From contig CATNEN010000038.1 of NCBI GenBank assembly GCA_950097015.1, forward strand, positions 26,821,001 through 26,885,000: DNA of 64,000 nt. The letters are read 5' to 3'. The translations under genes and the position numbers were made by a program. This stretch comes from Macrostomum hystrix (Eukaryota; Platyhelminthes; Macrostomidae). The notes under the pieces are model-generated. The model was not told the DNA's origin and searched no databases. It saw only the letters and a list, made by a program, of their open reading frames with translations. Shown in pieces: positions 27,301 to 36,146 of the stretch; positions within the stretch are counted from its first letter, which is position 1, and each line of letters begins with the position of its first letter.

Positions 27301-29711
27301 CATTTGGTGACACTAGACCCGCAGCCAGCGAGGAGGCAATTCTGCCCAATTTGCTGACTCCTGAGCACACACGCACACAGGTGTGTACATCTGGTCTAAC
27401 TTTCTTATAGTCAGGCTGTATACACTTTCACTGTACCCTGAAGGTTGGCCCTAGAGGGCGTAAATTGCACGACAAGCCCCGAGCCTTCTCTCCGCGGCTG
27501 CGCCCCAAATCAGTCGTGCTTAGAGAGACATTGGTGCGAAAGGTAAACGAGTTAATCGCTCTGCCACTCAACCCCATTAGCAACCATAAATAAAAATTTA
27601 TATTGATAATAATAATTGATTACACCTGCCCCAACGGGGCCAGATGTGCAGCCGGCAGCACAGCCGCAGCTATGGCTGTCCTAGCCAGCCATCTAGCCAT
27701 CTGAAGGCTGCGTACGGCTGTTCAGTCCGTGGACTGGGGGGACGCCACACCCACGTCCAATTATCCCAGCTGATGCTGGTACCCATTTAACAGCTGGGTG
27801 AACTGAAGCAATGCAAAGTTAATTGTCTTGCTAAAGGACACAAATTGTTCTAGTGGGAATCGAACCCCCGACCTTCAAGTCGTGAGTCCGACGCCCTAAC
27901 TAATAGGCTACAACCATAAATACAGTTGCTAATGATACTCTGTAAAATTGTTTACATTAGCAACCAGATCTCCAAGACTAAAAACGGTTTAATGGTTATT
28001 GGTACAAATGCTTTCATTGTCAACCAGATCAAATGCTAAATTGATAAATAATTATCCTTACCTGTGCTTCTGATGCAGCAGGGCTACATCTTTTTCAAAT
28101 GCCGGAGTCTGTCCAGTCAGGAATCTAAAATCACCAGCATAGCCATCTTTGTGCTGCTCTGGATTATAGTCGCCAAGTTCAGACTGCAGCGCATAGCTAG
28201 CCAGCAGGGCGGCAGTGTCGTAGGGACAAATTAGCCGACCAGTTAGTAGGTCCCTCTTCAATTGTAAAAAGAAATGATAGCGCGTGTACTCCTCCTGTAG
28301 GCGGGACGGATCCGAGGCGTAGAATTTCACGCCGAAATGAAAATTGTAGGGCGGCGGCACTGCAACAGTTTTGAGGGGCATTTGGATGGCTGAGATGAGA
28401 TGGCCCTCACCATCTATCTTCCTCGCCCTAGCCATCTATCTTCCTCGCCCTAGCCATTTATCTTGCTCGCCCTAGCCATCTATCTTCCTCGCCCTAGCCA
28501 TCTATCTTCCTTGCCCTAGCCATCTATCTCCCTCGCCCTCACCATCTATCTTCCTTGCCCTAGCCATCTATCTTCCTCGCCCTACCCATCTATCTTCCTC
28601 GCCCTACCCATCTATCTTCCTCGCCCTAGCCATCTATCTTCCTCGCCCTAGCCATCTATCTTGCTCGCCCTAGCCATCTGTCTTCTTCGCCCTAGCCATC
28701 TATCTTGCTCGCCCTAGCCATCTATCTCCCTCGCCCTCACCATCTATCTTCCTTGCCCTAGCCATCTATCTTCCTTGCCCTAGCCATCTATCTTCCTTAC
28801 CCTAGCCATCTATCTTCCTCGCCCTAGCCATCTATCTTCCTCGCCCTAGCCATCTATCTTCCTCGCCATCACCATCTATCTTCCTTGCCCTAGCCATCTA
28901 TCTTGATATTCGCTCCACTTTTTCATTCCTATATGCCAAGAGAAAAAGTAAACGAAACAATACTTTTCCTACCATGCTTTAGTTGTTTTCGCAACGGCTT
29001 AGTTGGGTCTAGCCAGCGCTGCAAGAAATAAAGAAGTATAAATAAAGTATAACAAAACGGAACAATCGAATAGACGAAATAAATCAAAGCAAACTCACTC
29101 GAGAATTCGGTTCATCCTGATACTCGAGACCGAAATAGTCTCTTTCAAGCAGTTCTAAATATTCAAACACAGAGTCAAGCAGGGCTTGACCCTTGCATTT
29201 TCTCTAAAATTGGACAATGGCGTCTTGTTAAATGCAGAAAAGTTAACAGGTTAACTAAAAAAACATTTTTTTCATTAACGAAATAGAGAAACTAACGACG
29301 AACTTTAAACGAAAAGAACGAATAAAAAATTAACCTATGCTAATTTCTACAATAGTTAATGTATGACCATTTACACCATGAAGCTTGACTCAAATTAATG
29401 AATGTTCGTCGAGCAAATATTTATTAAACCAATGGTCACTTGATGAGTTAATTTAGTCACAATTTGACTGCGAAGGGCACTTATATTGTAGCAAATTCTG
29501 GCAGCTTCGAGTGTGACAAATAAAAATTTAAACAGCAAAACAACAAAACAGCCCACACACAAATATGAAAGTCGCAACTCACGTCGACATCAAACGAGGT
29601 GTGTGTATCGTCTAGAAAGACAACGATACACCTGACCTGATTAGCGGGCTCCTGCCTGCTAGCAGCCTCAGTTCTGGCTACGTGGTAACTGCCTATGAAG
29701 CGGAACGACAT
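12029..29711 (-). CDS. PTPN4: FERM-PDZ non-receptor tyrosine phosphatase (PTPN3/PTPN4 type)
   Basis: Cytoskeleton-associated tyrosine phosphatase, orthologous to vertebrate PTPN3/PTPN4 and fly Ptpmeg. Exons (- strand): 29711-29583, 29203-29099, 29018-28973, 28359-28062, 25656-25569, 25485-25197, 22424-21784, 19520-19302, 18709-18145, 14121-13718, 12379-12029. All junctions are GT-AG and all phases agree: 3135 nt, 1044 aa. Domain order: FERM about 20-318, FERM-adjacent region about 319-370, Ala/Ser/Gly-rich linker, PDZ about 550-640 ([10 protein letters not shown] loop), Gln/Pro-rich linker, PTP about 745-1035. Catalytic residues are present: WPD Asp939, Cys971 in [10 protein letters not shown], Arg977, Q-loop Gln1019. 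It is longer than human PTPN4 (926 aa), mainly in the linkers. The FERM targets membranes, the PDZ binds class I C-termini, and the PTP dephosphorylates partners. The exon model is my own reading; small shifts at exon 7's weak GTCAGG donor are possible. Confidence 0.95.
12424..13705. repeat. 20-bp array filling phosphatase intron 10
   Basis: Unit CATCCAGTAACCATTCTGTA. In the middle (about 12790-13400), ACATCC and ATATCC copies alternate, giving a 40-bp higher-order unit. Copies decay towards the acceptor side (12424-12700). The intron is 1338 nt, so nearly all of it is array. Confidence 0.97.
13718..14121 (-). CDS. PTPN4: Phosphatase exon 10: PTP domain, first half
   Basis: Codes [35 protein letters not shown] and [13 protein letters not shown], the substrate-recognition and core strands of a classical PTP, to DGRERQ. 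Acceptor TTTAATTACAG, donor GTACGT. A 13-base gap separates the donor from the first repeat unit of the next intron. Confidence 0.96.
14150..18015. repeat. 48-bp array filling phosphatase intron 9, about 80 copies
   Basis: The unit contains CCTAATCCTATTTTTACATA and ATCCCTTTCTTGAATAAACC; Ser/Leu-type differences come from TTGAAT or TTAAAT and CTCAG or TTAG changes. The longest array in the window. Rare variants (CTTCGTGTCC followed by AAACCATCAG) recur 1104 bp apart (15661 and 16765), a 23-unit higher-order duplication. Because 48 is a multiple of 3, one frame on the gene-sense strand stays open for 1269 codons. Confidence 0.97.
18145..18709 (-). CDS. PTPN4: Phosphatase exon 9: rest of PDZ, linker, start of PTP
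   Basis: Opens [18 protein letters not shown] and GELVLVVRP (PDZ second half), followed by Gln and Pro runs (eight prolines in a row), then [17 protein letters not shown] and KNRYRDISP, the start of the catalytic domain. The Tyr codon of ISPY is split across the donor GTGAGT. Confidence 0.95.
18735..18822 (+). repeat. Three tandem tRNA-like B-box copies in intron 8
   Basis: Three copies of about 28 bp with GGTCGGGAGTTCGAATC, the B-box-like part of a tRNA-derived sequence. A fourth lone copy sits at about 19246-19262. The intron is only 592 nt. Confidence 0.8.
19026..19290 (+). mobile_element. SINE family B (tRNA-derived), copy 1
   Basis: The tRNA-like head has an A-box-like TAGCCATGTGGTTAGAG and a perfect B box GGTTCGATTCC. 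The body has CAGCAAGATACTTAACTC, TTCAGTTCACCCAGGTG and ATGGGTACCAGCATTAGCTG, shared with the copy at 27593-27910, and the element has an ATT-rich 3' end. It lies inside phosphatase intron 8. Confidence 0.85.
19302..19520 (-). CDS. PTPN4: Phosphatase exon 8: first half of PDZ
   Basis: 73 codons, ending [37 protein letters not shown], then [19 protein letters not shown] is the carboxylate-binding loop of the PDZ domain. Donor GTGAGA, phase 0. Confidence 0.95.
20064..20937. repeat. 20-bp array in phosphatase intron 7
   Basis: Unit TCAGACAATGTCTTATCTCC (CC or CA ending). A 420-bp block (21 units), marked by ACAATATC and ACAATACC variants, is repeated: 20101-20320 recurs at 20521-20740. Confidence 0.97.
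21494..21715. repeat. Degenerate 23-bp array in phosphatase intron 7
   Basis: About 9 imperfect copies of CCTAAATCCTGGAAACAATG plus AT. More diverged than the other arrays, ending about 70 bp before exon 7. Confidence 0.85.
21784..22424 (-). CDS. PTPN4: Phosphatase exon 7: FERM-adjacent region and linker
   Basis: Begins [18 protein letters not shown], matching the [10 protein letters not shown] core of the FERM-adjacent region, a usual site of phospho-regulation. An [17 protein letters not shown] segment is rich in potential Ser/Thr kinase sites. A long Gly/Ala/Ser/Gln linker of low complexity follows. Acceptor CTAATTCCAG; the donor is the non-optimal GTCAGG. The frame joins cleanly to exons 6 and 8. 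Confidence 0.85.
22515..25130. repeat. 29-bp array filling phosphatase intron 6, about 89 copies
   Basis: The unit contains GATTGACGTGAGGGATTAG then TAGCTTCTCA. Positions vary as GACGTG or GACCTG, TTAG, TGAG or TCAG, and TCTCTG or TCTCAG. Large blocks recur (about 23420-23850 resembles 23970-24400). It occupies nearly all of the 2772-nt intron. Confidence 0.97.
25197..25485 (-). CDS. PTPN4: Phosphatase exon 6: FERM F3 (PH-like) lobe
   Basis: Starts [19 protein letters not shown] and continues through [17 protein letters not shown] to [18 protein letters not shown], the conserved final helix of FERM F3, then a Pro-rich stretch. Donor GTGAGC, phase 1. Confidence 0.94.
25569..25656 (-). CDS. 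PTPN4: Phosphatase exon 5: end of FERM F2, start of F3
   Basis: 88 nt coding [19 protein letters not shown] then [10 protein letters not shown]. Acceptor CTTTCTCAACAG, donor GTAAGT. It completes an Arg codon split with exon 4 and ends in phase 0. Confidence 0.93.
25793..26605. repeat. 30-bp array in phosphatase intron 4
   Basis: The unit contains AGGATACTGGAAATCCCATC then TAGAGGATCT. Variants CCGCCTTGAGG and ATGATATTTG mark longer blocks. The central copies (26041-26340) are identical. Confidence 0.97.
26606..27250. other. Unique part of phosphatase intron 4
   Basis: AT-rich, no coding exon or RNA seen. Two related segments (near 26800 and 27020) share GTTATGACTGCT and GCAGCTTCGA. Confidence 0.5.
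27251..27576 (-). mobile_element. SINE family A, copy 2
   Basis: The longest family A copy, on the - strand. The head keeps a better A box (TGGCAGAGCG) before the CTTTCGCACC segment, then GCGCAGCCGCGGAGAG and the shared body, ending in a TAATAATAA-type tail at 27251. It supports a tRNA origin for family A. Confidence 0.85.
27593..27910 (-). mobile_element. SINE family B, copy 2, with target-site duplication
   Basis: A tRNA-derived element with A-box-like TAGTTAGGGCG and a perfect B box GGTTCGATTCC, the shared CCCAGCTGTTAAATGGGTAC body, and an ATT-rich 3' tail. It is flanked by perfect 12-bp direct repeats CAACCATAAATA at 27581-27592 and 27911-27922, as expected for LINE-driven retrotransposition. 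The intact duplication suggests fairly recent insertion. Confidence 0.9.
28062..28359 (-). CDS. PTPN4: Phosphatase exon 4: FERM F2 lobe
   Basis: Codes [46 protein letters not shown] and [12 protein letters not shown]: the helical F2 (acyl-CoA-binding-like) lobe. Acceptor AAAACTGTTGCAG, donor GTAAGG, phase 1 in and phase 2 out. Confidence 0.95.
28429..28908. repeat. 22-bp array in phosphatase intron 3
   Basis: Unit CATCTATCTTCCTCGCCCTA plus GC, about 22 copies. It makes up most of a 613-nt intron and starts about 70 bp from exon 4. Confidence 0.97.
28973..29018 (-). CDS. PTPN4: Phosphatase exon 3: 46-nt FERM exon
   Basis: A very small exon coding [15 protein letters not shown], the conserved WLDP..K..RKQ segment joining FERM F1 to F2. 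Acceptor TTTCTTGCAG, donor GTAGGA, phase 0 in and phase 1 out. The 80-nt intron before it has no repeats. Confidence 0.93.
29099..29203 (-). CDS. PTPN4: Phosphatase exon 2: FERM F1 lobe
   Basis: 35 codons between acceptor ATTTTAG and donor GTGAGT, phase 0 at both ends. It contains [15 protein letters not shown] and [11 protein letters not shown]; the DYFGL core is a hallmark of FERM domains. Confidence 0.92.
29583..29711 (-). CDS. PTPN4: Phosphatase exon 1: start codon and beginning of FERM F1
   Basis: 43 codons from [13 protein letters not shown] to [11 protein letters not shown], followed by donor GTGAGT, phase 0. The LLLDDT-like strand is typical of the ubiquitin-like F1 lobe. An out-of-frame ATG lies 10 nt upstream of the chosen start. 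Confidence 0.88.
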
Positions 29712-31405
29712 GGCCTGACATCCTAAACTATGTGACCGCCTGCAATTTCAGATGTCGTGCCATTTTTAATTCAAATTTAATTCATTTATTATAACTCCTA
29801 TTGCCAACATAAATAAGTACCTGAGAAATATGGTAACCAAATATATTTATTTCAATAAATCATCCTTCGCATCACATTGTAATACTTGTGAGATTGTGTG
29901 TATCTTTTTGTTTTGAACAACTGCCAAGGTAGGAGGCAGGATGATTGACAGCTTTGTGACTTCAAAGAGAGCAACAATTGGTCCTGCATTTGGAACAGTA
30001 ACAAGGGCCCATTGGAAGGGGATTTTTACTTGGGGGAAATAGAAAATTGAGCTATATCTGTTGGTTTCTAATGAAATATAATAAACTATGTTCCATTAGA
30101 CCGATGTGTCTTTATTATTATGTGTATTATTATTTTTTGCCATGAGGTTTATTGTTACATTCAGCAATCTGTGTTTTTATTGTTTTAGCTGATTTATAAT
30201 TTTAGATATGCCATTATAAATTTTGTTATATCTAGACCTGGTTAGGCATAGCCACTGCTAGCTAGTCCAGTGTCATTTTAATAAAAGCCACATGTTACAA
30301 GTTAACATATGATTGCCTGCTTATTTTTATCTTTGCAAATTATCAAGCTTCTAGCGGCCTAGCCTAACAAGGTCTAGAATAAAAGTTGCATTGCTGATTG
30401 GAAATTATATAAAGCCATAGACCCATTTAGTTTTAGGCTATTTTAGTAACAGCAATTATTTTTAATTAAAATTGGCTTTAGCTAAAATTATATAATATAG
30501 TTAGCAAGTTAATAGGCCTAGCTTTAATAAAATAGTTTATGACCTTAATTGTCAATAATAATATTGATCTAATCAGCTAAACAACCAACCGCACTACCCT
30601 TGTTATCACCTATACTATACTGAATGGAAACATCAAGTATCTTTAAATAAAAAAAGTTGATCTACAACTTGTAGAGAATTTGTAAATTCTAACAAATTCT
30701 AACTGCGTGATCTAAGTCTTTTTATTGAACATTTTACAATCTGTAAACTATGATTATAACTTGATCTAAGAAAAATACTCCTACAAAATCCTAGATTAAT
30801 ATTTTATACTGTTTTGTGTCAAATATTAGTTATTTGATATATATATTTATACATATATATATTCTCCCTCATGGCCCTAGGGAGCCCTATGGTCTTATTG
30901 CCCTAGATTGTGGCATGAATTTATTCAAGTTTGAATTGGCACCAAATATGTTATTATTAAGTATAAGTTTTCAACTATAAATGGTAGTATAGCTTAACAT
31001 TTAGATTTAAGTTTTTTAAAACTATGGAAGAACAGAACTGGCTAAAACAGAAACTGTACAAAAGCAGATTTGGTACTAATTTAAACTCAATTTAAATGCC
31101 ACAAACTAGGATATTGCCAGTATTCTAAATTATACTATGAAACAAGACATTTTATTAAACAATTTAATCTAGTTCAGAAAAAAGTAGCTAGATTAAAAAA
31201 GCCGCTAATTGATATAAGAAGACCCAGCATTAGTAAAAATGTAAACAATCAAGTCTTAAGCTAGTTAAGACTTAAAGACGATGACGCATATCCAAATATA
31301 ATATCTAAGGTTTGTATATAATTTCTAGACATGGCATAAATAGATAGGGCTCAACAGATATACATTTTATATTGGACAAAAATAATTTACTGTATTTGCT
31401 ATTCG
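29712..31405. other. Intergenic, upstream of the phosphatase gene
   Basis: AT-rich with no supported gene. It should contain the phosphatase promoter and any 5' untranslated exon, but none is recognisable. A (TA)n-rich patch lies near 30836-30862. Confidence 0.5.
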
Positions 31406-31981
31406 CAGTGCTTATTCCCAAGGTACCATAGAAATAATTGTTGTCTTATTCCTACAGTACTATGGGAATAATTTCCTGCTTATCCTCAACCTCATGGCAT
31501 ACTGACGAGATAGCTGTCCTTTCTTCAACATATTCTGTAGGAATAATTTCTTGCTTATCAGCATGGCACACTGACGAGATAGCTGTCCTATTCTCAACAT
31601 ATTCCGTGGGAATAATTTCCTGCTTATCCACATGGCACACTGACAAGATAGCATCCTATCTTATAACTGTCCTATGCCACCATATTTTGGTTAACTAATT
31701 GCAAAAGAATTCAGAAAAATTTAATTTGTTTACTTGCCCAAAAAACCCAAAAAAGAAAAGAAAATTGCAGTCACTATAGATGATGATAAGACAGCTATCT
31801 TGTCAGTGTGTGTGGATAAGCAGGAATATCTGTGTGGATAAGCAGGAAATTATTCCCATGGAATATGTTGAAGATAGGACAGCTATCTCATCAGTGTGCA
31901 GTGCAGATAAACAGGAAATTATTCCCACTACAGTAGGAATAGGACAAAAATATTTCTACTGTACTGTGGGGATAAGCACTG
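31406..31981. mobile_element. Inverted-repeat (foldback/MITE-like) element
   Basis: The ends are inverted copies beginning CAGTGCTTATTCCC (left) and, on the other strand, CAGTGCTTATCCCC (right). The similarity continues through the arms. Each arm is built of roughly 65-70-bp subrepeats with GAGATAGCTGTCCT, TCAACATATTC and GGAATAATTTCCTGCTTATC: about three on the left, two on the right. The loop is about 31690-31780. No transposase is encoded. I could not see a clear target-site duplication, so the superfamily is open. Confidence 0.75.
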
Positions 31982-31986
31982 CCTTA

Positions 31987-32242
31987 ATAATAATAATAAT
32001 TGTAGGAGGGCTGCGGGCAATGGCACATCATTTGGTGACACTAGGCTAGACCCACAGGCGCAGCCAGCAAGGAGGCAATTCTACCCATTCCGCTGACTCC
32101 TGAGCACACACACCTGTAGATACTGTACACAGGCACACACTCAGGGTAGATGTGTAGATAGATGTGTACATCTACCCTGTCTTTCTCATTGTCAGGCAGT
32201 GTATATTTCACTGTGCCTTGGAGGTTGGCCCTCAAGGGGCAC
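31987..32242 (-). mobile_element. SINE family A, copy 3 (5' truncated)
   Basis: Begins next to the inverted-repeat element with an AATAATAATAATAATTG tail and shows the family A body (GGAGGGCTGCGGGCAATGG, GCTGACTCCTGAGCACACAC, GAGGTTGGCCCTC). It lacks the tRNA-like head. Confidence 0.83.
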
Positions 32243-34369
32243 TGCCTTTGTTATTGACTTATTGGCAAATTGAACAGTAGGCCTAATTGACAAATCAGCT
32301 AAAAAAGTACCTATCCTAAAATACTAAATAATAGAGGAAAATCCATCAGCATGTGAATGTGATATGTGAATTGTTTTTATTAAATACTAAAGAGCTAGCA
32401 TTAGTAATAAAACAATAACTAATAATAAAGGATAATAAGGAATAGGCCTAGCCAGGCTCCAGGATATAGGCCTATAAAAAACGATTAGGACAAAAATTAA
32501 AATAAGGTTTTGATTGATGAAATATAACACATAAGTGTCCCTGTTCTAGACCTAACGACATAACATACATTAATTTTTAGACTTTTAGACATTTTAGGTA
32601 GAAGTCGAAGTAGGACTTGTGGACGCAAAGCAATATTTCTTATAGGCCTAACTTGTTATTTATCAGGATGAGTAAATATTTGAATCGATTTGACTTTTCC
32701 AGCACTTTCCAGTTTTTTGTTACTAATAGCGACTTATATAGCCATGTTTTAGTAACCATAGGAATCAAAGAATGAAGGTCGAAGTTAAAAGAAATTTTTC
32801 TCACCATGGAATTCGCGAATCTTTTCCGTTAAGTTAAAAAGAGCTGATAGTTAAAGCAAAGCGAAACAAAATATTTTTCGTAGTTATTTATAAAATGTTC
32901 ATAAACTTTAAGTTTAAAGTTTTTCTATTTTTATTACTTGTATTCTTTAGAAAAAAATCAACGTTTCAAAAATATGACGTCTCAGAGACCTGTGCAATTT
33001 GGCATTGCGTCTAAAGTATTTTAGAACGCACTGATAGTTAATACAGTACAGAATACATATGGAAAGAACAGCGATGCCGTCGGAATAACTTCTAATATAG
33101 GCTCTAGCCACAGAATCTCTTACGAAGTCTTATATTTTCACCAAGGACGGAGCACTTAAACTATATACTAGACTTCAATGCTAACAAAGTTGATACTCGA
33201 CATGGTCCTTCAGGTTTAATTGTAGATGTACGCTAAAATGTACTGTTTATTGTTTGAAGGTGTGGTAGGTAGGGCCTACTTAAATATAAGTTCTTTAATT
33301 ATTTTAAAAATCATTCAGATGATTCTGATGATGATATTCACACGCCTAGATTGTTTCCGATCGATGCTCTGATCGGTGCCCCAGCTTCCGTGATTTTTAT
33401 AACACGTACTTAATAAGTAAACCTTACAGCACATGACAATATAGCTCTGTTTCAAACAAAACAATTCATTAAAAAATGATTATAGCTTAGGGTAATTAGA
33501 ATTTTTTAATTTAATTCGCTTTCGAGGCTTCATGCGTATAATCAATTAATTAAGCAAGGTGCTTTTATGCCAAAATGGTCATATTATATATATGGACTTG
33601 GCACTACAGAGTTTTTATTCTGCAAAATATTATTAGTAAAGAAAAAAAGCGCAGCACACAAAAACATTGACAATTAGCTATCAAATACCTATTTTGTAAA
33701 ATCATATTACGGAATATATTATGGTCTTATAAGCTAGTGTTGCATTTGTAAAAAGACAAAAAAAATAAGCTGCAATGCGTAATTTTCTCGATGACCTAAG
33801 CAATAAAATCGACATAAGGCGCAATTAAAACAATCCGAGTTGGATGTGTAAAAAATATTTCATTTCGTATCATAATTTAGAAACAATAGTATAATATGTG
33901 ATAAGTTATATGGCAGGCAAGCCGATCAGTCTTGGGCATAGAAAATAATTGATAATGGGCGTACTTTAGATTGCGTAATGTATTTCGGTTGTATTTCTTG
34001 CGTAACTTTTTCGCGTACAGAAATTATGGACGAGCGTACATATGTGCTAGTTATTTATGCCAGAATAATGCTTATAATCTAATTACGCAACTCAGCTAAC
34101 TAAACTATATCATTGCTATAATCAAATATACGGTAGTTATAGCTCTTTTTTAAACTTATTTTCGAATGAGAATCGTGAAAATCGTTAATATGATAATAGA
34201 CCATCGGACCAGTTGGCACACATGAAAAAATTCTAAGTATGTCTCTGCATTGCCGACAGCTCAGATGAGGTCCTCCAAAAACAGCAAAGAAAAAATATTA
34301 AAAAGTTCAGAAAATTTGTCGATGAGAAAAAAGAGGCCATATGCGGTAAATCCAGGATGCTTAAAAATG
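32243..34369. other. AT-rich intergenic, no gene seen
   Basis: About 2.1 kb with no supported coding or RNA feature, downstream of the PNRC-like gene and upstream of the phosphatase. Confidence 0.5.
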
Positions 34370-34918
34370 TCACGATTGCAAATGCAACAACTGCTTTAAA
34401 GCCTGCGTTGCCGACATCTGCCAAGACGACGACCTTGGTGGACACTCGGCAATGGACGGACTGCAACCGGAAGCTGTTGAGCAGTCTTCCTGTATTGAGT
34501 CGCCTACAAGAGTTTCCTCAGTCTGTACTGCAGTCAGCCAATCCTCTGGTGGAGAAGGCAAATCTTCAGCTCTCGGCGGCTCGTGAAGCCTTCCAGACGC
34601 CAGCAGCAGCGGCGGCGGCGTAATCGACTTTCGACCACTCGTCGATGTTGTTGACGCCTTTGTTGACCAGTTAGGTGACTTTCTTTGCTGCTGCTGTTTT
34701 TTCCATCCTTGCTGCTGTTGCTGTTGCTGAAGCTGCTGCAGCTGCTGTTGTTGTTGCTGCCGTTGCTGACGAGTCCAATTCGGTCTGTCGATGGTGTTAC
34801 CTTGATTCGGATGAGGAACAGTCTTCACGGCGGCTGCATAGCTCTTCACTGAGCCATCAGGGATAACTTGTTGAATCGGGTCCTGCGAGCGATAGCTGCT
34901 TTTGCTGATACTTCCCAT
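34370..34918 (-). CDS. PNRC2: PNRC-like protein (proline-rich nuclear receptor coactivator family)
   Basis: A 182-aa frame from Met at 34918 (MGSISKSSYRSQD). The frame opens further upstream without another ATG. Residues 113-127 read EPPRAEDLPSPPEDW. This matches the EPPxxxxLPxPPxxW spacing of the PNRC proline-rich motif, which in human PNRC2 binds the DCP1A EVH1 domain and links to mRNA decapping and nonsense-mediated decay. The C-terminus ALKQLLHLQS resembles the LKTLL-type tail (NR-box-like) of PNRC2. Between the conserved parts are Gln runs (about 51-78) absent from vertebrate PNRC. It is a single exon. Human PNRC2 is about 139 aa. The match is from memory of the family's short motifs, so it is good but not proven. 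Confidence 0.68.
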   Translation of the reverse strand: MGSISKSSYRSQDPIQQVIPDGSVKSYAAAVKTVPHPNQGNTIDRPNWTRQQRQQQQQQLQQLQQQQQQQGWKKQQQQRKSPNWSTKASTTSTSGRKSITPPPLLLASGRLHEPPRAEDLPSPPEDWLTAVQTEETLVGDSIQEDCSTASGCSPSIAECPPRSSSWQMSATQALKQLLHLQS

Positions 34919-35892
34919 GTCGTTGATGGTATGTTTTTTTGTCTTTTTTGAACTGATAATCCTTTTACTCACAATTGTATGTCAGACTTTTGATGCCGGC
35001 ATGTTATGCTGCTAATTGGAGGGCTTGACAGAAGATATGCTCCCATTTATATAACGGCTGCACACGTCTACTGAGCTCTCGTCAGGTCTATTTTTGGGCA
35101 AGGAAATTCCGCGGCTTTGCATGGTGATGGTAAGTACGTGTGTCATGTGACATTTTAGAGAAATTTTAGAGAAAAATAGTTGACTTGCGCTACCAGTCTA
35201 TTTCGTCATGGTCTAAATTTAGCTATGCTGAAATCGCAGCGAACTGCGACCAAAGATATGAGAGTACATTTGTTGGGCACGTACAGAAAAATGTCTAAAA
35301 ATAGAACTGAATCACGTGAACATTTGTGTTCCTACATAGAAAGGAGGGGCAGACTGTATGTGACAGCAAATCAGCTATAGATGAACAGAAAGTGAGAATT
35401 ATTTCTATTTCGTCGCTATAGCTAATATGGTACCCTATGAGACGGTACCAAAAATGCCTTTTCATATCATGCCCTAAACAATTTTTTGTCAAAAAAAATT
35501 CTACCCACAAAATGTCGCCATGAAACCATGCGGTGAAAATTAAGATGTATATGGTGGACTTTTACCAAAATCAGTCATTCGGTTTGGGAGCTTTCGTAAA
35601 ATAGGCAGCGGGTATTTGGTCTTTCCCCATGGGAAAAATAACGACTTTCTACTGTCAACAGCCTGTTTTGAGCATAATGATTAATTAAAACCAACGGACT
35701 TGGTCTTAACATATGCTCAACAATGTCTAAAGCTGCGTGCCTGCATGACAGTCGTCCAATTTACCAACCCGATTGTCTTAAGAAATTTCTAGAAGTGTCC
35801 TGAAAAATCTGCTATTTGTTTACTGTTTATACTACTGATAGTAGGGTAGGCTGCATCTGTTTACAAAGCAGAATAAAATCAATAACTTAAAA
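34919..35892. other. Upstream flank of the PNRC-like gene
   Basis: No further gene recognised. On the gene strand the frame is open to about 34972 without an ATG, so this part is probably 5' UTR. Confidence 0.45.
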
Positions 35893-36146
35893 ACGCGTTT
35901 GCCTCTCGCGCCAAGGCTTCTCAGCTCAATTTTGCGATGATTAATTAATTTGGGCTACAGCCACGAAGAGAGGGCTTAAGACGGGGCTTGCCGTGCAATT
36001 TACGCCATTGACGATAGGAAAGTCAGGGCAGATGTACACACCTGTGTGCCTGCGTACAGTATCTGTGTGCGTGTGTGCTCAGGAGTCAGCGGAATGGGCA
36101 GAATTGCCTCCTCGCTGGCTGCGGGTCTACTGTCGCCAAATAATGC
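35893..36146 (+). mobile_element. SINE family A, copy 4
   Basis: Head ACGCGTTTGCCTCTCGCGCC and body TGCAATTTACGCC, ACACACCTGTGTGCCTG, GTGTGCTCAGGAGTCAGCGG, CCTCGCTGGCTGCGGGTC. The 3' end is cut short near GCCAAATAATGC. Confidence 0.82.

Noticed and set aside
34233-34466. Alternative C-terminus for the PNRC-like protein in another frame
   Set aside because: The in-frame end at 34370 already gives the family-type LKxLL tail; the other frame is hydrophobic AT-rich sequence.
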